Of a DNA stretch of 64,000 bases, positions 16,455-24,791 are shown piece by piece. Under the pieces are notes generated by a model that had not been told where the DNA came from, searched no databases, and saw nothing but the letters and a program-made list of their open reading frames with translations. Each line of letters begins with the position of its first letter. Position 1 is the first letter of the stretch. The position numbers were made by a program, and so were the translations under genes. The stretch is from Myxococcus virescens (GTDB lineage: Bacteria; Myxococcota; Myxococcia; Myxococcales; Myxococcaceae): assembly GCF_900101905.1 (NCBI RefSeq), contig NZ_FNAJ01000023.1:36719-100718 (forward strand), written 5' to 3'.

Positions 16455-18185
16455 CTATTCTGGCCGGTCCTCGGAGACATCCAGGCGCTCGAAGGCGTGG
16501 CCCAGCGCCATGACGCCCAGCCACACCTCTCCCACCAACACCCCCGCCGCGACGAAGCCCGCCACGGGCAGGGCCCAGGGGCCCAACAGCGTCGACACAG
16601 GGAGGCCCACCACGAGCGCCACCAGCCCCGCGGGAATCAACCCCACCAGCATCACCACCAGCGTGCCCACGACGGCCAGCAGACGCTGGCCCATCGCCTC
16701 GATGCCGCGTGCCCGCTCGCCTGTGTCCGCCGGTACCCACGAGGGAAAGAGGACCACCGCCGCGTTCTGCACGAAGAGGCCCGACAGCGACACGGCCGGA
16801 AGCAGGAACGCCAGCGCCAGCCCTCCTGGCCACCACCAGCCGCCCAGGCGCGACGCCTCCACGCCGGGCCCCAGGACGAGCGCCACCGCCAACAGCGCGA
16901 GCTGGAACGAGGCCAGGGCCAGTGAGGATGCCGCCAACTGCGCGCGCACCACCTGCCGTCCTGTCAGTGGCATGGCGCGCAGCAGGTCCAGCTTGGGCAG
17001 GTCCATCCGCAGGTCCATGCGGAACGCGCTCGGCCCCACCACCGTCAGCATCACCGACAACGCCAGCGCCACCGGCCCGAGCACCCGCCGCGTGTCCGTG
17101 AACAGACGCGTGTCGCCCATCATCGCCGCGATGACACCGCCCAGGATGATGAAGGCGAGGAACACCGCGAACCCGCCCCCCATCCGCTTGCGCGCAATCA
17201 GGTTCTTCCAGATGAGCGCCACCTCCGGTCGGCCTCGAGGCAGCAGCCGGAATGGAGGGCGGCTCAACGTGAGCGAGCCCACCCGCGTCATCCGCCCCGA
17301 GGCCCGCAGCATGCGCTCCCGTGAGCGGGACTCCGCGCGCACCACCGCCGTTTCCTCGAACGGAACTTCGGCCCAGAGCACCCAGCCGTAGTGCGCCGCC
17401 ATCAGCGCCAACGCCGGTGGCAGGGCCCACAGGAAGTCGTCCACGCTCTGCGCCAGCGCTGGCGCCACCAGCAGCCGGCCCGGCCACAACACGGCCGCCA
17501 CGCCGGGAGACGCCGTCAGCGCCTGCAACCACCCGCGAAGCGCGCGGCCTGACGACAGGTCCTCGGGCACCGGGTGCTCTCGCAGCGAGGTGAACACCGC
17601 CAGCGCCACGAGCGCCAGGACACCCCCCACCGCGCCCCAGCGGACCACCTGGCCCCAGAGGCCCCGTGCCGACAGCCGCGTGCGCACGAAGGACGCCGCC
17701 GTCGAGTGCAGATAGAGCGTGCCCAGGGCCAGACACGCCCCCACGAAGAAGAGGACGGGATGCGGGCTGATGGCCCTCCCGAGGAACAGCGTGGCGAACA
17801 ACGCGCCCAGCGACGCGCCCAGGAGCCCGCGCACCAGCTTGTATTGCAGCAGGGCCCTGCGAGGGACGGGCGCGGGGAAGAGTTGCACCACCTCCGTTTC
17901 CGAGAAGGTCAACGACGGCCGGTCCCGGCCCAGCGCCCACGCGGCGAACAATGTCCCCAGCGCGGAGCCGACCAGCGACAACTCGGCGAACAACCGCACA
18001 CCTTCGGGCACCGTTCCCACCGACCCACGGAAGTCCAAACGCCGGAAGAAGACGGAATAGAGATACGCCACGCCTACCAGCACGCCCAGGAGGTAGCGCG
18101 GCTTGCGCAGCCGCTCCAACTGCCGCCGGATGCGATTGCGCCAGGTCGCGGCCCAGAGGAAGGCCACCGCGCGAGGGAAGCTCAC
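16455..18185 (-). CDS. ABC exporter permease, large membrane subunit
   Basis: 576 residues from GTG 18185. The first three bases of this start overlap the stop of the ATPase gene as GTGA, so the pair is translationally coupled. A cytoplasmic basic start is followed by many hydrophobic segments grouped in two halves, consistent with about 12 membrane helices. The middle cytoplasmic loop holds basic residues (RAESRSRERMLRASGRMTRV). It resembles the ABC-2-type or putative ABC exporter family rather than importers, and no binding protein is present. The transported substrate is unknown. A longer reading frame upstream exists but overlaps the ATPase gene in another frame and is not credible. Confidence 0.8.
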   Translation of the reverse strand: MSFPRAVAFLWAATWRNRIRRQLERLRKPRYLLGVLVGVAYLYSVFFRRLDFRGSVGTVPEGVRLFAELSLVGSALGTLFAAWALGRDRPSLTFSETEVVQLFPAPVPRRALLQYKLVRGLLGASLGALFATLFLGRAISPHPVLFFVGACLALGTLYLHSTAASFVRTRLSARGLWGQVVRWGAVGGVLALVALAVFTSLREHPVPEDLSSGRALRGWLQALTASPGVAAVLWPGRLLVAPALAQSVDDFLWALPPALALMAAHYGWVLWAEVPFEETAVVRAESRSRERMLRASGRMTRVGSLTLSRPPFRLLPRGRPEVALIWKNLIARKRMGGGFAVFLAFIILGGVIAAMMGDTRLFTDTRRVLGPVALALSVMLTVVGPSAFRMDLRMDLPKLDLLRAMPLTGRQVVRAQLAASSLALASFQLALLAVALVLGPGVEASRLGGWWWPGGLALAFLLPAVSLSGLFVQNAAVVLFPSWVPADTGERARGIEAMGQRLLAVVGTLVVMLVGLIPAGLVALVVGLPVSTLLGPWALPVAGFVAAGVLVGEVWLGVMALGHAFERLDVSEDRPE

Positions 18186-18931
18186 GGCGCCTGCGTTCCC
18201 GCGCTGGTGATTCGGACGAAGAGCTCTTCCAGCGAGGCGTGCTCCCCTTCCGCGCCACTCAGTCGCGCGCGGATGTCTTCCAGGCTGCCCAGCGCCATGG
18301 CCTTGCCGCCCGCGATGACGAGCAGCCGGTGGCACAGCTCCTCCACCAGCGGCAGCAGATGCGAGGACAGCACCAGGGCCGCGCCCTCCTCCGCCCGGCG
18401 CCGCAGCGACGCCTTCATCCGCCGGATGCCGATGGGGTCCAGGCCGGTGAGTGGCTCGTCCAGGAGGATGAGCTTGGGCGAATGCAGGAAGCCACAGGCG
18501 ATGGACAGCTTCTGCTTCATGCCTCGCGACAGCTCGCCCGGCAGGGACTTCTCCTTGCCCGTCAGCTCCATCTCCTCCAGCAGCGCGCGGCCCCGCTCCT
18601 CCCAGTCCTCCACGCCGTAGAGCCGGGCCGTGAAGTTCAGGTGCTCCCACACCGTGAGGTATTCGAAGAAGCGCGGCTCGTCCGGCAGGAAGGCCAGCGC
18701 GCGCTTCGCATCCACCGGCGTCCGCGACAAGTCATATCCCGCGACCAGGATGCGGCCCGAGCTGGGCGGCAGGATGCCCGCCAGGCACCGCAACGTGGAC
18801 GTCTTCCCCGCGCCGTTGGGCCCCACCAACCCGAGCACCTCGCCGGGCGCCACCTCGAAGGTGAGCCCCTGCACGGCCTTCACCTCGCCGTACGCCTTCT
18901 CCAGGCCCTCCACCCGCAGGACGGAATCCAT
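18182..18931 (-). CDS. ABC transporter ATP-binding protein
   Basis: 249 residues. Walker A GPNGAGKT is at 37-44, the signature reads LSRGMKQKL at about 134-142, and Walker B is LILLDEPLTGLD near 153-164. The H-loop motif is VLSSHLLPLVE. The C-terminal tail is typical of exporter ATPases of the CcmA/NatA type. It energises the permease encoded by the overlapping next gene. It starts 16 bases after the stop of the terminal CheY gene, so the exporter may be read from the chemosensory operon. Substrate unknown. Confidence 0.9.
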   Translation of the reverse strand: MDSVLRVEGLEKAYGEVKAVQGLTFEVAPGEVLGLVGPNGAGKTSTLRCLAGILPPSSGRILVAGYDLSRTPVDAKRALAFLPDEPRFFEYLTVWEHLNFTARLYGVEDWEERGRALLEEMELTGKEKSLPGELSRGMKQKLSIACGFLHSPKLILLDEPLTGLDPIGIRRMKASLRRRAEEGAALVLSSHLLPLVEELCHRLLVIAGGKAMALGSLEDIRARLSGAEGEHASLEELFVRITSAGTQAP

Positions 18932-18947
18932 TCGTGCGCGCTCACCT

Positions 18948-19328
18948 TCAGTCCAGCTTCAGCAGGTCCCGAACGGTATCCAGCACGACCTTCGCCTGCA
19001 CGGGTTTCACCAGGTACGCGCTCGCGCCCAGCTTCATCGCGCGCTCCCGGTCCGCCGCCGCCCCCTCCGTGGTGACGACGATGATGGGGACGTTCCGGTA
19101 CTCGGTCGCCTGCCGGATGTGGCTGATGAGCTTCAGCCCGTCCATCAGCGGCATGTTGATGTCCGTGAGCACCAGGTCGAAGCGGCCCTGCGTCAGCTTC
19201 TTCAAGCCCTCGGCGCCGTCCTGGGCCTCGGTACACACCACGCCGGACAGGCGCTGCAACGCGTACATGATGCTGCGCCGCATGGCCTGCGAGTCATCCA
19301 CCACCAAGGCTCGAATCTGCTGCGTCAT
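18948..19328 (-). CDS. CheY-like single-domain response regulator (distal)
   Basis: 126 residues, a receiver domain only. The acidic pocket is DD at 11-12, the phosphoacceptor is Asp56 in LTDINMP, and the conserved Thr and Lys lie in VVTTEG and LVKP. It has no output domain, so it should act by protein-protein contact as CheY proteins do. It is the last chemosensory gene, 41 bases after cheB and 16 bases before the ABC exporter ATPase. It may be a phosphate sink or an output regulator for the CheA of this cluster. Confidence 0.9.
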   Translation of the reverse strand: MTQQIRALVVDDSQAMRRSIMYALQRLSGVVCTEAQDGAEGLKKLTQGRFDLVLTDINMPLMDGLKLISHIRQATEYRNVPIIVVTTEGAAADRERAMKLGASAYLVKPVQAKVVLDTVRDLLKLD

Positions 19329-19369
19329 GGGCCGGGGACGTTAGCACCCGTGCGCCAGGGGCCGGAGTT

Positions 19370-20407
19370 TCAGCGCCGCCGCCGCGCCAGGGCCGCGAGC
19401 GCCGGGCCGATGTCACCCAGTGGAATCACCCGCTTCACCACCCCGGTGGCGATGGCCTCCCCCGGCATGCCGAACACCACCGAGGTCTCCTCCGACTGCG
19501 CCCAGACCTCGCCGCCAGCGTGGTGCACCGCGCGCGCGCCCTCCGCGCCGTCGGCGCCCATGCCGGTGAGCACCACCCCCAGGGCCTTGGCGCCGAGCAC
19601 CTGCGCCATGCTGACGAAGAGGCGGTCCACGCTGGGCGCGTACTTGTCCACGGGCGTGGACGGCGGCGTGTGCAGCTCCAGCCGGGAGCCCCGCTCGGCC
19701 ACCACCATGTGCCGCCCGCCTGGAGCGATGTACACGTGCCCGGGCTGGACCAGGTCTCCGTCACGGGCCTCCGTCACCGAGAAGGGGCCGATGCGGTCCA
19801 GCCGGTCCGCGAAGGCGCGGGTGAACTGCGGCGGCATGTGCTGGCAGACCAACACGCACGGCGTGGGCTCCACGGCCAGCCCCTCCAGCACCCGCTGCAC
19901 CGCCGGGGGTCCCCCCGTGGAGGCGCCCACGGCCACCACCAGCGGCGGCTCGCCCGCCACCGCCATGGCACGAGCCCCTGGCGCCGCGTGCCGGTAACCG
20001 GGGCGCACGTGCCGCGCCGCCCGGACCTTCTCCAGCAGCTCCACCCGAAGCGCCTCCATGGCCTCGAACGTCGGGTGCTGCGGCTTGGCGATGAAGTCGA
20101 ACGCCCCCAGCTCCAGCGCCTTGAAGACATCCGAGCGGTGCGAATAGCTGGAGATGACGATGACGGGCGTGGGCGCCGTGCGCATCAGCAGGCGGAGGAA
20201 TGTGTACCCGCCGAGCTTCGGCATCTCCAGGTCCAGCGTCACCACGTCGGGCTTCAGGTCCACGACCTTCTTCAAGCCCTCTTCGCCATCCGCCGCGCGG
20301 TCCACCACTCGCACGTCCGGCTCCGACTCCAACATCGTGGAGAGGGTCCGCCGGTTGTGGGCCGAGTCGTCGATGACCAGTACGGAGATGACGCCCTTGC
20401 TGCTCAT
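19370..20407 (-). CDS. cheB: Chemotaxis protein-glutamate methylesterase CheB
   Basis: 345 residues. The receiver domain (1-125) has phosphoacceptor Asp59 in TLDLEMP. The methylesterase domain (about 150-340) has the catalytic triad Ser163 (GASTGGP), His190 (CQHMP) and Asp286 (TGMGADGAEG). It removes methyl groups from, or deamidates, receptor glutamines. Its start overlaps the cheR stop by ATGA. The adaptation pair is complete although no receptor gene is nearby, so it must serve receptors encoded elsewhere. Confidence 0.96.
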   Translation of the reverse strand: MSSKGVISVLVIDDSAHNRRTLSTMLESEPDVRVVDRAADGEEGLKKVVDLKPDVVTLDLEMPKLGGYTFLRLLMRTAPTPVIVISSYSHRSDVFKALELGAFDFIAKPQHPTFEAMEALRVELLEKVRAARHVRPGYRHAAPGARAMAVAGEPPLVVAVGASTGGPPAVQRVLEGLAVEPTPCVLVCQHMPPQFTRAFADRLDRIGPFSVTEARDGDLVQPGHVYIAPGGRHMVVAERGSRLELHTPPSTPVDKYAPSVDRLFVSMAQVLGAKALGVVLTGMGADGAEGARAVHHAGGEVWAQSEETSVVFGMPGEAIATGVVKRVIPLGDIGPALAALARRRR

Positions 20408-21276
20408 CGACGCGCTCCTTCGTCCAGCTCCGGCCTCCGGTACACCAGGTCCCCACGCAGGTGAACGAACTCGAAGTCCGAGCCCAGGTTCAGCAGGTTC
20501 TCTGAGTGTCCCAGCAGCAGGTACCCCCCTGGCACCAGCCGGTCCCGAACGATGCGCAGGAACTTCCGGCGTGCCGCCAGGTCGAAGTAGATGAGCACGT
20601 TGCGGCAGAACACCACATCCATGCGTGGCACCAGTTGGCTACCCACCTCGTCCAGCAGGTTGTGGTGGCCAAAGGACACCCAGGCGCGCACTTCGTCCCG
20701 GACGCGCACGCGGCTGTTGCCCAGCGAAACGAAGTGGCGTTCCAGCAATTCCGGCGAGGTAGCACGCAGCGCGGAAGGCCCGTACTCCGCTCGCCGCGCC
20801 ATGGCCAACACGCGCCGGGAGATGTCCGTGCCCAGGACCTCCACGTCCCAGTCGTCGAAGCGGCGGCTGTCCTTGAGGAGCATCGCCAGCGTGTAGGCCT
20901 CCTCCCCGGACGAGCACCCCGCGGACCACACCCGCAGGCGCCGCAGCCGCGCGTTGCGCTGCGCCACCACCGGGAGCAGTTCGTCCGTGAAGGCCTTGAG
21001 CTGCATGGGCTCGCGGAAGAAGTACGTCTCGTGAGTGGTGAGGGATTCGACGGCCGCCTCCAGCTCTGCGTGCCGGTTGGCGTCGTAGCGCAGGTAGCGG
21101 TGGTACGCGCCGTAGTCCAGCAGTCCCAGCAACTCCAGCCGGGGCCACAGCCGGCGCTCCATCACGAACTTCATGTCCTCGTGCACCAGGATGCCGCAGT
21201 GCGAATACACGTGGTCCCGGAGGAGACGGAACTCCTCCGCTGACATCTCCGGACGTCCGTCGTCGAAGCGTGCCAT
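20404..21276 (-). CDS. cheR: Chemotaxis protein methyltransferase CheR
   Basis: 290 residues. A small all-helical N-terminal domain (about 10-85) is followed by an S-adenosylmethionine-dependent methyltransferase domain with RVWSAGCSSGEEAYTLAM at about 114-131, VLGTDISRRVL and VFCRNVLIYF. CheR methylates glutamates of chemoreceptors. There is no C-terminal TPR extension, unlike some myxobacterial CheR proteins. It is 9 bases downstream of the HEAT-repeat gene and overlaps cheB by ATGA. Confidence 0.95.
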   Translation of the reverse strand: MARFDDGRPEMSAEEFRLLRDHVYSHCGILVHEDMKFVMERRLWPRLELLGLLDYGAYHRYLRYDANRHAELEAAVESLTTHETYFFREPMQLKAFTDELLPVVAQRNARLRRLRVWSAGCSSGEEAYTLAMLLKDSRRFDDWDVEVLGTDISRRVLAMARRAEYGPSALRATSPELLERHFVSLGNSRVRVRDEVRAWVSFGHHNLLDEVGSQLVPRMDVVFCRNVLIYFDLAARRKFLRIVRDRLVPGGYLLLGHSENLLNLGSDFEFVHLRGDLVYRRPELDEGARR

Positions 21277-21285
21277 GGAGCCCTC

Positions 21286-23265
21286 TCAGCGCCGGAGCAG
21301 GCGCTCCACGGCATCGGAGAGGGCTCGCAGCGCCAGGGCGTCCGACTCCGCCTCCAGCGCCTCCCGGGCGGCGGACAGACACTCCGGCCCCGCCGAATCT
21401 CCCAGCACTCGCGCCGCCGCCGCGCGGACATCCCAGCGCGCATGACGCAGCAGGGACAGCGCCATCGTCACCCCGGCCGACGACTCCGCCCCCGCCACCA
21501 GCGCCGCCTTCACCACCTCCACGTCCGGATGGCCCGCGGCCTCCCGCAACACCCCGGGGCCCGCCGCTCCCATCCGCGCCAGGGCCCGCACCGCGGCCAC
21601 CGCCAGCGCGCCATCCGCATCCCGCGTCAGGGCCACCAGGTCCGGCACCCGGTCCAACGCGCCGCAGTCCCCCGCCGCCTCCACCGCGGCCACCCGCACG
21701 GAGGGGTCCTCGTCCCTCAGGACCGGTGACAGCAGCGCGCCCGCGTCAGGTCCGCCCAGTCGTGCCAGGGCCCGCGTGCCCGCGATGCGCACCGGCACGG
21801 ACTCATCCGCGAGCGCCGCGCGCACCAACTCCCGGCCGACGTCGCCATCCAGCTCACACGCCGCCACCACCGCCGCCGCGCGCCACCGAGGGTCCTCGTC
21901 TCGCGCCAGCCGCTTCAACGTGGGCAGGGCCGGCACGCCGCCCACGTGGGCCAGGGCGGCGACCGCCGCGGGCGTGGCCCTGCGCGCCACCGCGTCCTCC
22001 AACGCCTCCAGCACCGCCTGCCGGCACGACTCCGCCAGCCCGGTCAGGGAGCGCGTCGCCGCGCCCGCGAGGGATGGCTCTTCCAGCAGGGCGACGAGCG
22101 GCGACACCGCCGAGGCCGCGCCTGTCCTCCCCAAGGCACGCACCACCACCGCGCGAAGCTCGTCCTCCACCCACTCCAGCAACGCGCACAGCGGCGCCAC
22201 CGCCGAGGCGTCGACCAGGTCCACCAGCGCTTCGGCTGCGGCGGCCCGCGCCGGCAGGGACAGGTCCGGCAGACGCTGAAGCAAGGTGCGCCCGCCGTCC
22301 GGCCCCAACCTGCCCAGCGTACGCAGCACCTCGCGCAGCAGCCGCGCCTCGCGCGCACACTCCGCCACGGGCACGGCCAGCGAAGCCTCGCCCAGCGAGG
22401 CCACCGCCACCAACGAGCCCGCGCACACCATGACGTCCTCGGACGCCAGCGCCTCGGTCAGTCGCGGCGTCAGACCGGGCAGGGGCAAGAGCGCCTTCCG
22501 CACCACCGCTTCGAGCGCCCCACGCCGCGCGTCCGCGGCACGCGCGGCCTGGGTCCCCAGCGCGGACAGCGCCGCCTCTCGCACCGAGCGCAACTCCGAC
22601 GTGAGCCCCTGGCAGATGCGCACCGTCGCGTCCGCCTCCGGAAGGAGGCCCAGCATCCGATAGGCGCTCCGCTGAAGCCGAGGGTCCTCCAGCAAGGCCT
22701 TCACCACCGGCAGGGGCGCCGCATGCTGAAGCAGCGTCAACCCTTCCAGGGCGGACAGGCGAAGCAGCGGCTCCGGCTCGGCCAGCAGCGCCTCCAGCGC
22801 GGTGACGGCCTGCGCGCCGCCAATGCGCCCCAGCGCCTCCGCCGCGGACACACGCACGTTGAGGTCCGCGTCCGACAGCGAACGCACCAGGGGGCCCTCC
22901 GCGTCGCGCTGACCCAGTTGCCCAAGGATGTCCGCGGCGAACTTGCGTTGGTCCGGGTCCGGATGGGCCAGCAGGTCCACCAACGGGCCCAACGCGACAC
23001 TGCCCAACCCCGCGAGCGCCTCCGCCGCCGCGTTCCGAGCCCCCGTCTCCCCTCGCTCCCCCAGCACGGAGATGAGCCGGGCCGCGAGCTCGCTCGAGGC
23101 GGGCATCCGCTTGAGGGCCTCCGCCGCGACGTGGCGCACGCGCCAGCTCTCGTCATGCAAACCGACGACGAGAATCTCCAGAACGCCCGCGGTGCACGGG
23201 TCCAGCGACTGGAGTGCGAGGTAGCGCGCCTCTTCCTCGACCGGGGGCTCGGAGTGGGGGCTCAT
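21286..23265 (-). CDS. HEAT-repeat scaffold protein within che operon
   Basis: 659 residues made almost entirely of HEAT/PBS-lyase-type helical repeats of about 30 residues, each with an Ala/Leu/Arg pattern such as VRVSAAEALGRIGGAQAVTAL. There is no signal peptide, membrane segment or catalytic motif. Such alpha-solenoids usually act as protein-binding scaffolds. Its start overlaps the stop of the small membrane protein gene by ATGA and cheR follows 9 bases later, so it belongs to the chemosensory operon and probably binds one of its components. The repeats make the DNA internally repetitive, with extreme GC. Confidence 0.85.
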   Translation of the reverse strand: MSPHSEPPVEEEARYLALQSLDPCTAGVLEILVVGLHDESWRVRHVAAEALKRMPASSELAARLISVLGERGETGARNAAAEALAGLGSVALGPLVDLLAHPDPDQRKFAADILGQLGQRDAEGPLVRSLSDADLNVRVSAAEALGRIGGAQAVTALEALLAEPEPLLRLSALEGLTLLQHAAPLPVVKALLEDPRLQRSAYRMLGLLPEADATVRICQGLTSELRSVREAALSALGTQAARAADARRGALEAVVRKALLPLPGLTPRLTEALASEDVMVCAGSLVAVASLGEASLAVPVAECAREARLLREVLRTLGRLGPDGGRTLLQRLPDLSLPARAAAAEALVDLVDASAVAPLCALLEWVEDELRAVVVRALGRTGAASAVSPLVALLEEPSLAGAATRSLTGLAESCRQAVLEALEDAVARRATPAAVAALAHVGGVPALPTLKRLARDEDPRWRAAAVVAACELDGDVGRELVRAALADESVPVRIAGTRALARLGGPDAGALLSPVLRDEDPSVRVAAVEAAGDCGALDRVPDLVALTRDADGALAVAAVRALARMGAAGPGVLREAAGHPDVEVVKAALVAGAESSAGVTMALSLLRHARWDVRAAAARVLGDSAGPECLSAAREALEAESDALALRALSDAVERLLRR

Positions 23266-23639
23266 GTGTCGAAGACCTGGTCAGACCCTGGCTGGAGGTA
23301 GAACCAGAGGGCGTAGGCCCCCAGGGCCGTGCCCAGCGGAACATTGGGAATGGCGAGGATGCCCAGCACCAGTGTCAGCGTCCTCGACCACGCTTTGCGA
23401 TACAGCAGCCCGAAGCCGGTGATGACACCCGGCAACCCCAGCAGCGCCAGGCACCCGCCCACGCCCATGCCCATGGCAACAATCAGCGCCCGTTCCTCGG
23501 GCTTCGCGCCTGGCAACATCCCGCCCATCGCCCCGAAGAACAGCATCACTCCCACGGCGATGAGCACCGACAGCCCGTTGATGACGATGAAGAGGATGCC
23601 GAGGATTCTTCGGTGCTGCTCCAGTCCTTGATGGCCCAC
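23262..23639 (-). CDS. Small four-helix membrane protein within che operon
   Basis: 125 residues with about four membrane segments (roughly 12-35, 48-66, 66-80 and 90-112) and short polar loops. No signal peptide or enzymatic motif is visible. It lies between cheW (22 bases upstream) and the HEAT-repeat gene, overlapping the latter by ATGA. I do not recognise a characterised family. Because the cluster lacks a receptor gene, this protein is the only membrane component encoded among the che genes themselves. Confidence 0.75.
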   Translation of the reverse strand: MGHQGLEQHRRILGILFIVINGLSVLIAVGVMLFFGAMGGMLPGAKPEERALIVAMGMGVGGCLALLGLPGVITGFGLLYRKAWSRTLTLVLGILAIPNVPLGTALGAYALWFYLQPGSDQVFDT

Positions 23640-23660
23640 CTCAATCCCCCATGTGTGCGC

Positions 23661-24185
23661 CTACGTTGTGTTCCTTGAAGACTCGCGCTCCAACTCCACG
23701 CGCAGCAATGCCTTGAGGTCCAGCAGCAGCCGGAGCCGGTCCGGTGGTCCACAGACACCGACGACAAAGGGCGTGTGTCCCGCCACCCTCAGCGCGGGCG
23801 CGGGCTTGATGTCGCCGCGCCGCACGCGCAGCACCTCCGCTACCCGGTCCACCTTCACCGCCACGCGCCGCGTACCCAGCTTGCAGACCAGCAGCCGCGT
23901 CTTCGGCGTCTCCGGCCCCGGCGTGCCCAGGAGCCGGCACCGCAGGTCCACCACCGGCAGGATGAGGCCGCGCAGGTGGAGCACGCCCTCCACGAACGCC
24001 GGGGCGTGGGGGATGGGGGTGATGCGCTGGAGCGGGAGGATTTCCTCCACCCGCATGATGTCCAGCACGTACTCCTCGGCGCCGATGAAGAAGGCACAGA
24101 GTTGCACCACCGTGTCCGCGGCCGAGGACACTTCATCCGGGACCGCGTGGGGACGCCGCGACAGCAGGTTGACAGAGTCCTTCAT
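23661..24185 (-). CDS. cheW: CheW-like coupling protein (second)
   Basis: 174 residues from ATG 24185, whose A and T overlap the stop of the preceding cheW as ATGA. A CheW SH3-like double-barrel fold is evident in VQLCAFFIGAEEYVLDIMRV, LPLQRITPIPHAPAFVEGVL, HLRGLILPVVDLR and VDRVAEVLRV. CheW links receptors to CheA in signalling arrays. The terminal ERESSRNTT tail is not conserved. An upstream extension to 24257 lies inside the other cheW gene and was rejected. Confidence 0.93.
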   Translation of the reverse strand: MKDSVNLLSRRPHAVPDEVSSAADTVVQLCAFFIGAEEYVLDIMRVEEILPLQRITPIPHAPAFVEGVLHLRGLILPVVDLRCRLLGTPGPETPKTRLLVCKLGTRRVAVKVDRVAEVLRVRRGDIKPAPALRVAGHTPFVVGVCGPPDRLRLLLDLKALLRVELERESSRNTT

Positions 24186-24748
24186 GGGGCGAGCGCCTGT
24201 TCCGCGTCCAAGAGGATGTAGAGCATGGGGCCACGCCGGCCCATGCCCACCACGCAATCCCTGTCACCCACGCGCATCCCCGGTGGCGGCGCCTCCAGCA
24301 TGGACGGCTTGAGCTTCACCACGCCCACCACGCCATCCACCCACACCCCCGCGGGCCCCGTCTCCGTGCGCAGCACGAGGATGCGAGCGCTCCGGGGCGG
24401 CGCCGGCGCGTCGGGCCCGGCGACCAGGGGCGCCCGCTCCGCCAGCCGCAGCCGCACCTTGACGTCGTATACGGGCAGCAGCTCACCGCGCAGGTTCATC
24501 ACCCCCAGGAGTTGAGGCTCGGCGCGGGGAATCTCCGTCAGCGGCGGAACCTTGGAGATTTCACGCACCCCCCGGATGGGGACCGCGTAGCACTCCCCTT
24601 CCAGGCGAAAGGCCAGATACTCCTCGGGCACCTCTTCGGGGGCCGCGGGCAAGACACCGTCGCTGCCCGCCGCGAAGTCCTGGAGCCCGGAGACGTCCTC
24701 GTCAGGACGGTAGAAGAAGTCGTCGAGCAGTTCCGAGAACCGGGACAC
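24182..24748 (-). CDS. cheW: CheW-like coupling protein (first)
   Basis: 188 residues with a GTG start at 24748. An acidic N-terminal stretch (about 1-40, with SELLDDFFYRPDEDV) precedes the CheW fold: YLAFRLEGECYAVPIRGVRE, PLTEIPRAEPQLLGVMNLRG and LPVYDVKVRL. It is 43 bases downstream of cheA and overlaps the next cheW. Two CheW proteins with one CheA suggest either two receptor partners or paired structural roles in the array. Confidence 0.92.
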   Translation of the reverse strand: MSRFSELLDDFFYRPDEDVSGLQDFAAGSDGVLPAAPEEVPEEYLAFRLEGECYAVPIRGVREISKVPPLTEIPRAEPQLLGVMNLRGELLPVYDVKVRLRLAERAPLVAGPDAPAPPRSARILVLRTETGPAGVWVDGVVGVVKLKPSMLEAPPPGMRVGDRDCVVGMGRRGPMLYILLDAEQALAP

Positions 24749-24791
24749 AGCGACGCAGGATAGCAGCCGGCGCGCCCGTTCGCAGCGAGGG

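Noticed and set aside
21286..23265. Internal DNA repeats in the HEAT gene considered as a CRISPR or mobile repeat array
   Set aside because: The periodicity of about 93 bases follows the protein repeat, the units are not identical, and there are no spacers.
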